Below, one piece after another: positions 43,780 through 53,505 of a stretch of 64,000 nt of DNA. The translations under genes and the position numbers were made by a program. Each line of letters starts with the position of its first letter. The first letter of the stretch is position 1. The stretch is from Candidatus Poribacteria bacterium. Lineage in GTDB: Bacteria; Poribacteria; WGA-4E; WGA-3G. The stretch spans positions 3,590,204 to 3,654,203 of the forward strand of contig OY282386.1 in the NCBI GenBank assembly GCA_958295945.1, given 5' to 3'. The notes beneath the pieces were generated by a model. It saw only the letters and a list, made by a program, of their open reading frames with translations, ran no database searches and was not told the origin of the DNA.

Positions 43780-45102
43780 ATGCTAATAAAAAAAATTGAA
43801 TCTTGTAGTATACATGCAGGGGTTATTGGACTCGGTTACGTCGGATTACCACTCATGGTTGCTATGGCAAATGCAGGATTCAGGGTCACAGGAATTGACA
43901 TCTGTCCAGAAAAATTAGAACGATTAAAACATGGAATCTCGGATGTTCCAGATGTACCGGACACAATTCTTGGACAACTAATAAAGTCAAAACAGATTCA
44001 GGTAACAGATGATTTCAATGTACTTAGAAATCTGGATACCGTCAACATCTGCGTGCCAACCCCATTGGATGAAAATAGAATTCCGGATATGCAATATATC
44101 AAGTCTGCGGTCGAAAAAGTAGCTCAGAATATGCAATCCGAACAACTGATTATCTTGGAAAGTACAACCTATCCCGGCACTACAGAAGAAATAGTACTCC
44201 CAATGCTTCTGTCCAATTCCAACAAGGCTCAAACAGATTCGTTAGAAGTCGGTCAAGATTTTTACCTCGCTTATTCTCCAGAACGCATTGAACCTGGAAA
44301 TGACACCTATTTTATGACAAATACACCAAAGATTGTTGGTGGTGTTACGAAAAAATGTACTATAGTCTCGAAGACTTTCTATGAACAATTTATAAATAAG
44401 ACATATACAGTCTCTTCACCGCGTATAGCTGAAATGGCTAAATTATTAGAGAATACTTTTCGAAGCGTGAATATAGGATTGATCAATGAAGTCGCTATGA
44501 TCTGCAACAGAATGGAATTGGATGTTTGGGAAATAATAGACGCTGCTGCCACAAAACCATTCGGATTTATGCCTTTTTATCCCGGTCCAGGCCCCGGTGG
44601 ACATTGTATACCAATCGACCCGCATTATCTCTCGTGGAAGGCACGCACATTCCAACACAATGCAAAATTCATTGAACTCGCAAGCGAAATCAATAGCAGT
44701 ATGCCCAAATATGTGGTTGACAAAGTCATTCATGCGCTAAATATACGTATGAAACCTATGAACGGTTCTAAAATCTTGATTATCGGAGTGGCATACAAAA
44801 AAGACATCGGTGACACGAGAGAATCACCTGCTTTTGAAGTTATAAGATTAATGCTTGACAAAGGGGCACAGATTTTATATCATGACCCATACGTTTCAAA
44901 AATTATCCTGAGGAGAGTGGATATTTATCATTCAGAAACGTTGACTTCTTCAGTAATAGAAGACGTTGATTGTGTTGTTATCCTTACAGACCATAGTAAT
45001 ATAGACTACGAGATGATAGTTCAATATGCTGACTTTGTCATAGATACACGCAATGCTACTCGCTCCATCCCCATTGGTTCCAACAATATTATCAAATTAT
45101 AA
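43780..45102 (+). CDS. Nucleotide-sugar dehydrogenase, UDP-GlcNAc 6-dehydrogenase-like (WbpA type)
   Basis: The 440-residue protein has the NAD-binding GLGYVGLPL (about 17-25), Lys221 and Asn225 in the EMAKLLENTFR motif, and the catalytic Cys276 in GPGGHCIPIDPHYLSWKAR. The latter, preceded by PFGFMPFYPGPG, is the pattern of UDP-N-acetylglucosamine or -mannosamine dehydrogenases rather than UDP-glucose dehydrogenase. It would supply a hexuronic acid for the surface polysaccharide made with the Wzc/Wza system. It starts 75 bp after gmhB in a region with a decayed MITE-like fragment. Confidence 0.85.
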   Translation: MLIKKIESCSIHAGVIGLGYVGLPLMVAMANAGFRVTGIDICPEKLERLKHGISDVPDVPDTILGQLIKSKQIQVTDDFNVLRNLDTVNICVPTPLDENRIPDMQYIKSAVEKVAQNMQSEQLIILESTTYPGTTEEIVLPMLLSNSNKAQTDSLEVGQDFYLAYSPERIEPGNDTYFMTNTPKIVGGVTKKCTIVSKTFYEQFINKTYTVSSPRIAEMAKLLENTFRSVNIGLINEVAMICNRMELDVWEIIDAAATKPFGFMPFYPGPGPGGHCIPIDPHYLSWKARTFQHNAKFIELASEINSSMPKYVVDKVIHALNIRMKPMNGSKILIIGVAYKKDIGDTRESPAFEVIRLMLDKGAQILYHDPYVSKIILRRVDIYHSETLTSSVIEDVDCVVILTDHSNIDYEMIVQYADFVIDTRNATRSIPIGSNNIIKL

Positions 45103-45256
45103 AGAGAATTGCTCAGTAACACCCGGTATAATTAATCTGTAGTATTATCCACATTAGGATGTATTGCTGAATATATCGTAACTATATTAAATAGAGATAA
45201 GAACGTTATTGTTTCACATTAACACATTATAAAAATAATGAATTCGGAGGAAACTC

Positions 45257-46828
45257 ATGACTAAACAGGATTTAAAATCATTAGTTCCCAGAGAACAACT
45301 CAATTGGTTGTTTACTATCCTATTTGCAGAGAATGAATTTATTGAAGTACTTATGGACAAAGGACTTTATAATGAACCAGATGAGATAGGTTCAACCGCT
45401 AACCATGAATTGTTAAACAAATTAACTGATGCTTTTTACAATCAAGCCCAGATCTACGATATGATTGTTGAACATCTATCACAAAAAGCCGAAGCCGCTA
45501 TTTCACGTGTAGGATTTATGTTAGTAGAGGAAATTAAGACATTCTTTAAAAATCCTGTCCCTCTAATGGAATCAGGCGAATTTGGTGAGGTCGTGTGGGC
45601 ACTCATAAATGACACACGTGAGGATGTGCATGCACATGGGTTCCACTTGATGTCAACTGCTTATGAAGTATCAAAAGTCCCAGATGAGACACATAAACAG
45701 ATCGCACAATCGCTTACCCAACTACAAACTGCATCCACAGAAGTGCAAGAATCACAAGAAGCAAATACGAACCAATTAAATGAAAACTTGCTCATAGTTA
45801 CTGAACAACAGAGTGAAATCGAACGACTTGCAGGTGCATTGGACAAAATAAAGGCACAGCAAACTGCCCTTCATAAAAAGAACAAACGATTGGATCAACA
45901 TTGCAAATTCCTGATTGAAGAAAACGAAAGATTGAAAAAAAGGATAACTACATTCCAAGAAAAAGAAGAAAAACTTGTGAGCCTTCAGAAAGAGAATATT
46001 ATTCTACATGAAAATGCAACAAGATTTGCGGATACAGTAGCAAATCTTGAGGAATTAGACACAGAACACAAACAGTTATTAACGAATTATGATGAAGCCA
46101 AAACGCAACTCAATGAACTTGATCAGATCAAAACTTCTACTGAAACATTCATGGTTGAATTAAAATTAGTAGAAGAAGCTATGTTTAAGGAAAACCAAGC
46201 CTTACAACAATTAAAGTCTGATATGAAAAACCAATTTGAGTTGTTAGAAAAATCCCATGAGGCTTCAAAAAGTGCTCTAAACAAAATCCGGATGACAGTC
46301 AAACATATAGAAATCCCAAATATGGAATTGAGTACTGTTAGTGAAAAGAATATAAATAATGAACATGTAGGGGTTTTTGTTGATGTGCAAAATATGTTCT
46401 ATGCTGCTAAAGACCGTTTTGAACGAAGGGTTGATTACATAAAACTTCTTGACCTGATCGTCGGTCCACGGGAACTCATCTGTGCTTATGCATACATAGT
46501 TCAAATTCCTGAGATCAAACAAGGGAACTTCATCTCTCTATTGGAACATAATGGATACACAATACGCAGCAAGGACTTGAGATTACGAGGTGATGGATCC
46601 GCAAAAGGTGATTGGGATGTTGGAATTGCTGTTGATGTCGTTTCTATGCTCGGATCATTGGATGTCGTAATTTTAGCCAGTGGAGACGGCGATTTCTGTC
46701 CACTTGCTGAACTCATCAAACAGCAACAGAAAAGAATTGAGGTGGTGGCATTTGAGCATAACACATCAATGGATCTGCAAGCCATGGCAGACCAGTTCTT
46801 CCCAATTGGTGAAGAATTGTTGATGTAG
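45257..46828 (+). CDS. NYN-domain protein with a long coiled coil
   Basis: The 523-residue protein begins with an all-helical part (about 1-140), then a heptad-rich coiled coil (about 150-350: ENLLIVTEQQSEIERLAGALDK, KKRITTFQEKEEKLVSLQKEN). The C-terminal NYN (LabA/PIN-like) domain (about 370-520) carries the acidic residues in VGVFVDVQNM, KGDWDVGIAVDVVSM and ILASGDGDF. NYN domains are metal-dependent RNases. The coiled coil may target it to an RNA or protein complex. An AGGAGG-like ribosome-binding site precedes the ATG. No operon partner is evident. Confidence 0.82.
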   Translation: MTKQDLKSLVPREQLNWLFTILFAENEFIEVLMDKGLYNEPDEIGSTANHELLNKLTDAFYNQAQIYDMIVEHLSQKAEAAISRVGFMLVEEIKTFFKNPVPLMESGEFGEVVWALINDTREDVHAHGFHLMSTAYEVSKVPDETHKQIAQSLTQLQTASTEVQESQEANTNQLNENLLIVTEQQSEIERLAGALDKIKAQQTALHKKNKRLDQHCKFLIEENERLKKRITTFQEKEEKLVSLQKENIILHENATRFADTVANLEELDTEHKQLLTNYDEAKTQLNELDQIKTSTETFMVELKLVEEAMFKENQALQQLKSDMKNQFELLEKSHEASKSALNKIRMTVKHIEIPNMELSTVSEKNINNEHVGVFVDVQNMFYAAKDRFERRVDYIKLLDLIVGPRELICAYAYIVQIPEIKQGNFISLLEHNGYTIRSKDLRLRGDGSAKGDWDVGIAVDVVSMLGSLDVVILASGDGDFCPLAELIKQQQKRIEVVAFEHNTSMDLQAMADQFFPIGEELLM

Positions 46829-46844
46829 TGCCATCTCTCTAATA

Positions 46845-46990
46845 TAACCGAAGTTGCCACCTATCATTAGTTGGAGGGGGTTGTAACCCCGATTTATAAG
46901 ACGTGGCACTAAAATAGGCAGAATTCCTATGTTTCTTCGTTTGATAAAGTCCTTTCATGATTAATATTCAGTAGGTAGCAACTTAGGTTA
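46845..46990. repeat. 146-bp element with TAACCGAAGTTGCCACCTAT-type inverted ends
   Basis: TAACCGAAGTTGCCACCTAT at 46845-46864 mirrors AGTAGGTAGCAACTTAGGTTA at 46970-46990 with a few mismatches. A related half-copy lies at about 43705-43755 (CAAGTTACCACCTATTATG ... GAAACCCCGGTTTATTA), which matches the following GGTTGTAACCCCGATTTATA. The element lies in the 389-bp gene-free stretch 46829-47217. Confidence 0.55.
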
Positions 46991-47033
46991 ATATAGTATC
47001 TATGGTGAAGTATGAAAATAATTTACACACCAC

Positions 47034-47100
47034 TGTAGGAGCGATCTCCGAATCGCGATTTAATTCAGTGATTATCGGGAATCGGAGTTCCCTCCTACAA
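47034..47100. repeat. GATCTCCG/CGGAGTTCCC hairpin repeat
   Basis: TGTAGGAGCGATCTCCGAAT at 47034-47053 pairs imperfectly with the arm ending CGGAGTTCCCTCCTACA at about 47083-47100. The internal CGAATCGCGA...ATCGGGAATCGG is shared in reverse with 6268-6324. It is the second repeat of the 46829-47217 gap, which otherwise shows only AT-rich sequence. Confidence 0.6.
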
Positions 47101-47217
47101 TTCCTAATGTTCATTTAATTCTAAATTCTACCATAATTGAGAATCAAACCTTTTGTAGGCGCACAACCTATTACCTCACTTACATTCTTCACCTCACTGT
47201 GAATCTATATTCTCACG

Positions 47218-48684
47218 ATGAAGTCTTACTATCAGAGATATATTATTATGTTTCCAAAAATCAATTTTGCTAATGCCGCTTCATCTCAAGTGATATATGT
47301 TAATATCATTCCATTTTCCTGCCTTTTCATCTTCTTACTTCATACAATGATACCCTATTCCGCACACTCAGAATGGAAACATACTGAAAACATTCCAATT
47401 TGTACAGCTGAAAACGAACAGTTTTTTCCGACAATTACAACAGATGGAAAAGATGGTGGAATTGTCACTTGGCGGGATGGACGAAATGGGAATTATGATA
47501 TTTATGCACAACGAGTTGACAGCAATGGCGATATTCTCTGGGAAGAAAACGGTACCTCTGTTTGTATACATGAGGCATCTCAAAGTAACCCTACAATTGT
47601 CTCTGACCTAAACGGTGGTGCGATCATTGTTTGGGGGGATACAAGAAACGGATCTCAGGACAGCTACGCACAACGCATTAATGCAGATGGTAACATATTG
47701 TGGGAAGAATCCGGAGTCTCAGTCTGTGAGGAACCTAACTTACAAGATGATTTTACTGCTATCTCTGACGGACAAGGGGGTGTAATTGTTGTCTGGGAAG
47801 ATTGGCGTGCTGGTAATCAAGATATCTACGCACAGAAATTATCTGCGGAAGGAACAATTAGTTGGGAACAGAATGGTATTGCTGTGTTTAAAGGCGAAGG
47901 TGACCAATACGATCCTGCTATAATCAGTGATGGCAAAGGTGGCGCATTCATTGTTTGGTGGGATATCAGCACTCCCGATTGGAATATCTTTGCACAACGG
48001 ATTGATAGTAAAGGTAATGAAGCATGGGATTCTCCTATTGCTATATGCTCAGCACAAGGCAACCAAGGTGCTCCTGCAATCGTAACAGATGGTATGGGTG
48101 GATTATTTTGTGTTTGGGCAGACTATCGTAATGATCCAAATTTCTTCACGACCGCACAACTTTACGCGCAACATCTAACTGCAGACGGAAGAACCTTATG
48201 GGATAAAAACGGAATACCTATAAGTGAAATCACTGCTAATCAACAACAACACAATTGTATCAGTGATGGCAAGGGAGGATTCATCGTAGTGTGGTGGGAT
48301 GATCGAGATATCTTCCCGGACATCTACGCTCAACACATCAATGTGGATGGAGAGATGCTGTGGGATAAAGATGGTATCCCCATCTGCACTGAGGGAGGAG
48401 TCCAGCAAATTCCTAAACTGGTTAGTGATGGTGCCGGTGGTGCGATTGCCTATTGGGTTGACTTTAGAGAAGATATTGGTAATACAACTGAAGATGCAAT
48501 CTATGCCCAACGCATTGGTTCTGATGGAAATGTACTCTGGCAAGAAAACGGTGTTCCAGTATGTACTGCTGAAAAAGAGCAGATCACACCTCAAGCAATT
48601 TCTGTAGATACTGGTAGTGCAATCGTTGTATGGAGTGATGCACGTGGGAAAGATCATGACATATATATCCATCGTGTCCAATAA
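47218..48684 (+). CDS. Secreted protein with eight propeller-like repeats
   Basis: The 488-residue protein has a hydrophobic segment at about residues 25-47 (a signal or anchor preceded by a long N-terminus) and then eight repeats of about 50 residues. Each has the pattern W-x-D-x-R followed by DIYAQR and then G-x-x-W-x-x-NG-x-x-VC, for example WRDGRNGNYDIYAQRV and WGDTRNGSQDSYAQRI. Repeats four (WWDISTP) and six (WWDDRD) depart from the consensus. Such repeats probably form a beta-propeller or similar closed fold. No enzymatic residues are seen. No clear ribosome-binding site decides the start; an ATG at 47248 is an alternative. Confidence 0.65.
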   Translation: MKSYYQRYIIMFPKINFANAASSQVIYVNIIPFSCLFIFLLHTMIPYSAHSEWKHTENIPICTAENEQFFPTITTDGKDGGIVTWRDGRNGNYDIYAQRVDSNGDILWEENGTSVCIHEASQSNPTIVSDLNGGAIIVWGDTRNGSQDSYAQRINADGNILWEESGVSVCEEPNLQDDFTAISDGQGGVIVVWEDWRAGNQDIYAQKLSAEGTISWEQNGIAVFKGEGDQYDPAIISDGKGGAFIVWWDISTPDWNIFAQRIDSKGNEAWDSPIAICSAQGNQGAPAIVTDGMGGLFCVWADYRNDPNFFTTAQLYAQHLTADGRTLWDKNGIPISEITANQQQHNCISDGKGGFIVVWWDDRDIFPDIYAQHINVDGEMLWDKDGIPICTEGGVQQIPKLVSDGAGGAIAYWVDFREDIGNTTEDAIYAQRIGSDGNVLWQENGVPVCTAEKEQITPQAISVDTGSAIVVWSDARGKDHDIYIHRVQ

Positions 48685-48723
48685 TTAGGCACATAAATGT
48701 AAAACTCACACGAGGATAATATT

Positions 48724-50655
48724 TTATTCTAATTCCGCCAATCTTGATAGATGCCAATTTGGATCTTCTAATGCTTCGTAGACCACACCACCCTCTACAT
48801 TTGCAGGCATCGGAAGGCCTAAGAGATAACAGAGTGTCGGTGCAACATCTACCACTCGAACTTGCCGTTCTAATGTAACACCCTGGCGAACTCCAGCACC
48901 AGAAAGAATAAACGTTGAGTGTTGACCACCAATACCAAAACTTACCGATGGCAACTGCTTTCCGTGTGCTCCATCAAACTCAGGCCGTAGGGCATAGACT
49001 ACATCTCCTACAAGATCACCGTGTAGGTTCAACATCTCTGCATCTTCCTGAGTTACTGCTAATGAAAAAGGATGTCTTCCTGTTTCTGGATCACGGTATG
49101 CGTGGAGTGCTGCGATAATCTCACGTTGCGTCGCTTCATAATCTTCCGCAGCAACAATACCGTTAGGTTCGCGTCCTATTAGGTTGATGAAGATATGTAC
49201 CAAACCGACATTAAGTGCACGCGTTCTCGTCCAGTCTATCTCACCATTTTCCTGTCTGACAATAAAACCTGTCTCCTCTAACACTTTTTCAATATCAACT
49301 GCACGGAATTGGTTCGGTGTGCCACCATGGTCTGCACAAATTAGTATAACCGTTTTGTCATCTGCAAGTTCTGCTATCTGCCCAATCATCCGGTCCACAG
49401 ATGCATAGGTACGCCGCAATCCCTCCCGACACCGATGGGTTGTCTCTTCAGATGCACCGCTAATTTCATCTGCTTGACTCAGGAAAAAATGACTTGCGTA
49501 GTCTGGAGCATGCGTCTCAACCATGAGAACATCCCAGTCATTTTCAGTCGCGAGATAGGTGGCAACATCCGCAAGTCGTTGATGGTGATAGTCTAACAAT
49601 TCAAAATAGGTGTCATCATCCACTTGACCAAGTGCATCGCGAGCAGGATTCTGAAGAAATGATCCGATATGCTTGTCAATTGAAGTTGCGATATCAGATG
49701 GAACTGTATAATCAGCACGAGGCCATATCTGTGGCACAAAGAGTTCAAAGGCATCCGCAGTTGGTGTCAATGTAATGAGTTTCATTCTGACGTATCCTTC
49801 AACATCACCTCCATCTATTCCAAAAGAATCAAGCCACCACTCACTCCAATCACCAACACCGAGATCAGCGACAACATCATCACTCGAACGACTGCTATAT
49901 ACCTTAATTCTATCATAGCCTTTTTCACCAGATGCAACAATAAGTCCATAGTATGATTTCGGTATGCCGGTTTTGCCACGGTTCATATTCTCTCTTCCGC
50001 GCGCTAATGGATGAATAGTAAGTTCTACTTCAAGCACAGGCTTGTTAGATTTAGGTAGTTTTCCTTGCCACTGACTTGTGTCAATTGCGTTAATCGCAAC
50101 CGAATCGATGTGTTTTATCTTCTGTAATGCACTCGGATCGAGCGATTCAGGATCGCGTTGCCCACCAATTGGACGCGGTGCCCATTTCCCCGCTACAAAT
50201 AGATGATAACCTGCAACCTGATGATGATTAGATACACCTGGACCAGTACCCTCAACCTGAATACCTGTTTTCACAGTTGGTGGCCACGACATCTCCCATT
50301 TCACTAATATAGGTTTTCCACCTATCCGTTCAACAAGATTCCAGATATATTCCGATTTACACAATCCTGTATTGATCCCCCACACGGTTTTGTCAAGTTC
50401 CTTCCCAACTGCCCGAATGTTAAAATCCATTACGCAATGTGTCCCAGGCCATGAACCTGTTGAGAGTGCTGTCCAACCCGGTGGAGTCAAAGTTGGAAAA
50501 ACTCCTATCATCGGACGATACACACCTTTATCACGTAACTCTCCCATATTTGGGGTGTGTCCCCAATTAATCATATTGTTAACAAGTTCCATGCTTGCAC
50601 CATCCATACCAATAATGATGGCGCGTTTTGCCGGGGAAAGAAGACTTCGGTTCAC
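48724..50655 (-). CDS. Alkaline phosphatase superfamily protein (type I phosphodiesterase/nucleotide pyrophosphatase)
   Basis: The 643-residue protein has the metal-binding start IIIGMDGASMELV (about 13-25, first Asp at about 18), the nucleophile-region pattern FPTLTPPGWTALSTGSWPG, then VETHAPDYASHFF, CADHGGTPNQF and GGQHSTFILSG that supply the further Asp and His ligands. It lacks an obvious signal peptide. Family members hydrolyse phosphodiesters or pyrophosphates. It ends 68 bp from the convergent propeller protein and begins 11 bp after the PolX gene on the same strand. Confidence 0.85.
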   Translation of the reverse strand: MNRSLLSPAKRAIIIGMDGASMELVNNMINWGHTPNMGELRDKGVYRPMIGVFPTLTPPGWTALSTGSWPGTHCVMDFNIRAVGKELDKTVWGINTGLCKSEYIWNLVERIGGKPILVKWEMSWPPTVKTGIQVEGTGPGVSNHHQVAGYHLFVAGKWAPRPIGGQRDPESLDPSALQKIKHIDSVAINAIDTSQWQGKLPKSNKPVLEVELTIHPLARGRENMNRGKTGIPKSYYGLIVASGEKGYDRIKVYSSRSSDDVVADLGVGDWSEWWLDSFGIDGGDVEGYVRMKLITLTPTADAFELFVPQIWPRADYTVPSDIATSIDKHIGSFLQNPARDALGQVDDDTYFELLDYHHQRLADVATYLATENDWDVLMVETHAPDYASHFFLSQADEISGASEETTHRCREGLRRTYASVDRMIGQIAELADDKTVILICADHGGTPNQFRAVDIEKVLEETGFIVRQENGEIDWTRTRALNVGLVHIFINLIGREPNGIVAAEDYEATQREIIAALHAYRDPETGRHPFSLAVTQEDAEMLNLHGDLVGDVVYALRPEFDGAHGKQLPSVSFGIGGQHSTFILSGAGVRQGVTLERQVRVVDVAPTLCYLLGLPMPANVEGGVVYEALEDPNWHLSRLAELE

Positions 50656-50666
50656 AGGGACTCCTT

Positions 50667-52418
50667 TTAGTTTCTGTTGCGGTGTAAAATCTGAAGTAGT
50701 TTTTCTATTGGATAAGTATTGACAACATCACCTTTTGACAATCCACTACGGCGTGCAACATTCACACCATACCGATATCGTTCAGATTCCGGAATTGAAT
50801 GCGCGTCAGTATTTACTGCAATCAACACGCCTGCATCTTTCGCTTTACGCACATATTCTGGACCTAAATCCAACCGACTCGGTGAACCATTTATCTCCAA
50901 AACTGTTTTGTTCTCTGATGCCGCAGCGATTACTTCGTCAAGATTAATTGGATATCCTTTTCTTCTACCAAGCAATCGACCGGTTGGATGACCAATTATC
51001 ATGACATACGGATTTTCAATTGCACGAATCACACGTTTCGTCATTTCTGTTTCCGATAGTGTAAAAAGACTATGCACACTGGCAACAACGATATCAAGTT
51101 GGACAAGAATATCATCAGAAAAATCAAGCGACCCATCTCTAAGGATATCCACTTCTGAACCAGCCAAGAGTTTTATTCCGTCTGTTTCCTCATCTAATCT
51201 ATGCACATATTCTATTTGTTTAAGCAACCGTTCTTGATCCAATCCATTCGCAACAAATGATGATACTGAATGATCCGTAATTGCATAGTATTCCAATTCT
51301 CGTTTGATGGCAGCTGCAACCATGTCTTCCATAATATGTGCACCATCACTCCAATCGGTATGCGTATGTAAATCTCCGCGCAGATCATTATAATCTATCA
51401 ATACGGGTAATTTGTCATCACATGCTAAAGCAACCGAGTCAGGGTATTTCCGCAGCTCAGGTGGTATAAATGACATCTCTAAATTATCAAATATTTCAGT
51501 TTCTGTTTTATCACGTGAAGCAATTAAGAAATCTGAGCTTTCACTCTGTCCACATACATTACGGTATTCAGCAAGATGTTCATTTGTTGGTGTTGTCAGG
51601 AATAAAACAGATTCAAAGTCTTCTGCAATACACAGATAGACGGTAACGGGAAAACCGTTGTCAACGAGGAGATGTATTTTCTCTATTGATTCTAATGAGG
51701 GTATTTTATCTGTACAATTCTCGTCGTTGCTAATTTCGGTCTGAAGTGGTTGCTTATGTGTGGAAAATGTATCAATCAGCGCGCTCTGGGTCTCAACAAT
51801 GTTATCCTGACATTCTACTACAATTTCAATACTTTGACAGATTTCTTCAAGTCTACGCACATCACCTGTCAATTCAAATCGATTGACCGCATCACATGCA
51901 TTGATAATTTCGGATAGATGTGCTACTACATCTAAGCATCTTGCAAGAATGCGGGTCCCTTTATGGGTGTTGAGAAACTCAAGACTAACTGAAATAGTTT
52001 CCATAGTCTTTTTCCCAATACCTTTTATCTCCTGAAGCTTTCCAGATTCAAGCATATCAGAGAGTTGATTTAGGTTTTTGATACCAAAGTCATTATAGAG
52101 TAAGCTTGCTGTCTTGCCGCCGATCCCCTTCAAGTTCAACAGATCCAGCACTTCAACTCCCATTTCTGCTATAAGTTTTTCATAGGCTTGACATGTTCCT
52201 GTTTCCAAAATTTCTTTAGACTTTTCTTCAATAGTCTTGCCAATACCTGATATGCTTTGGAGTTTACCTTCCTCAATCAAAATACTAACATCTTCTGCCA
52301 AATCACTAATTATATCAGCCGCCTTTTCATAGGACCTAATACGGAATCCTGGTTCACCTTTAATTGTTAGAAGTTTAGCTATATTCTTAAAGATTATACT
52401 TATTTCTATGTTTTTCAT
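50667..52418 (-). CDS. polX: PolX-family protein with a degenerate polymerase site and intact PHP domain
   Basis: The 583-residue protein has the order of bacterial PolX: HhH motifs (GIGKTIEEKS at 58-67, LKGIGGKTASLLY at 97-108), a palm domain and a C-terminal PHP domain. In the palm, the GDIDxL aspartates are replaced (QSIEIV, Ser196 and Glu198), and the third is Thr259 (VTVYL in place of VDLR). The polymerase should therefore be inactive. The PHP metal ligands look complete: HTHTDWSDG (from 351), AITDHS, AGSEVDI, SVHSL, GHPTGR and NTDAHS. It may act as a 3'-5' exonuclease or phosphatase. It lies beside FtsX/FtsE and TopA genes. Confidence 0.85.
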   Translation of the reverse strand: MKNIEISIIFKNIAKLLTIKGEPGFRIRSYEKAADIISDLAEDVSILIEEGKLQSISGIGKTIEEKSKEILETGTCQAYEKLIAEMGVEVLDLLNLKGIGGKTASLLYNDFGIKNLNQLSDMLESGKLQEIKGIGKKTMETISVSLEFLNTHKGTRILARCLDVVAHLSEIINACDAVNRFELTGDVRRLEEICQSIEIVVECQDNIVETQSALIDTFSTHKQPLQTEISNDENCTDKIPSLESIEKIHLLVDNGFPVTVYLCIAEDFESVLFLTTPTNEHLAEYRNVCGQSESSDFLIASRDKTETEIFDNLEMSFIPPELRKYPDSVALACDDKLPVLIDYNDLRGDLHTHTDWSDGAHIMEDMVAAAIKRELEYYAITDHSVSSFVANGLDQERLLKQIEYVHRLDEETDGIKLLAGSEVDILRDGSLDFSDDILVQLDIVVASVHSLFTLSETEMTKRVIRAIENPYVMIIGHPTGRLLGRRKGYPINLDEVIAAASENKTVLEINGSPSRLDLGPEYVRKAKDAGVLIAVNTDAHSIPESERYRYGVNVARRSGLSKGDVVNTYPIEKLLQILHRNRN

Positions 52419-52527
52419 TGTCTGGTTATGTCCTAAAGTGAATATTGATCATGTCGGCATTATTTTTTAACCCAACCTACAATCAACTATATTTTTCTCA
52501 TTCTGATCTCACGTTAATAATTCGTTC

Positions 52528-53403
52528 CTATGGAACTGACCTGTTCTTATAGGTCTTCGCATACTTACCAAATGCAGAAAAACCAGAAAACGCTCCAATA
52601 ATCACACCTGAAACCATAATCGTAATTAGTTGATAATATGGAAGGAATTCAAGAACACCGATTTGGAAAGTAAAAATGCAGTAAAGCAAGTAGAAACAGG
52701 TTATACCTAACAGAGGACCGAAAAATCCCAGTACGATTCCTTGAATGAGGAAAGGAAACCGAATAAATCCACGAGTTGCACCGACTATGTTAATTAGATG
52801 AATCTCGTCATCTCGTGTTTGACCTGTTTTCAATACAGCAGCGCGAATTAATAGAAATGAGATGAACACTGTGAATGCAATACTTGCAATCGTCATACGG
52901 TTCGTTTGGCGAAAGATATCTGTCAAGATACCGTGTCCCGTAAAAATTACATCATCAATTGTTTCATAAGCTTCAATTTCAAAAGCAAGTTCTTCCAATG
53001 TTTTCCGTGATAGATTGTCAGAACTAACATATATTTCTAATGATGCCGGGAAAGGATTACTGCCGGAAAAACCATTCTTTATCAATTTGCCGAGAGATCC
53101 AAACTGCTTTTCTGCACGGTTCAAGTTTTCTTCTTTTGTAATAAAATCTATATATAGAATCTGCTCATTTTTTTGAATCTGATTAGCAAATACCCTCGCA
53201 TCATCTTCAACGACTGTATCATTGGCAAATGCTACAAGTGGCGCTTCAGTTTCTTTCAACGATAACTCCTTATATATGGAACTATGATTGAATAGAAATG
53301 TATTCATTATTAAAATAAAAAAAGTGAGCGCAAGAAGACATAAGATGTTATTTAATTTTGTTAAACCTAAATGCATCAGTGCGTTTTGAATCAGGTATCG
53401 CAT
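52528..53403 (-). CDS. ftsX: FtsX-like membrane protein
   Basis: The 291-residue protein has the FtsX plan: one N-terminal membrane helix (about 20-40), an extracytoplasmic loop of about 140 residues containing ANQIQKNEQILYIDFITKEE and LGKLIKNGFSGSNPFPASLEIYV, then three membrane helices near the C-terminus (about 175-280). It would couple with FtsE to regulate cell-wall hydrolases at division. The loop and PFPASLEIYV motif are typical. The partner at 53506-54177 is degenerate, so the pair may have lost ATP turnover. Confidence 0.85.
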   Translation of the reverse strand: MRYLIQNALMHLGLTKLNNILCLLALTFFILIMNTFLFNHSSIYKELSLKETEAPLVAFANDTVVEDDARVFANQIQKNEQILYIDFITKEENLNRAEKQFGSLGKLIKNGFSGSNPFPASLEIYVSSDNLSRKTLEELAFEIEAYETIDDVIFTGHGILTDIFRQTNRMTIASIAFTVFISFLLIRAAVLKTGQTRDDEIHLINIVGATRGFIRFPFLIQGIVLGFFGPLLGITCFYLLYCIFTFQIGVLEFLPYYQLITIMVSGVIIGAFSGFSAFGKYAKTYKNRSVP

Positions 53404-53505
53404 TTTAAATTTGAAATTGGTATTAGCAGTTTATGAGTTATAATACAGAATGTTTTGTCTTAATCTGCGTATATGTAAATATATCAATTGTGTATGTTTG
53501 GAAAA

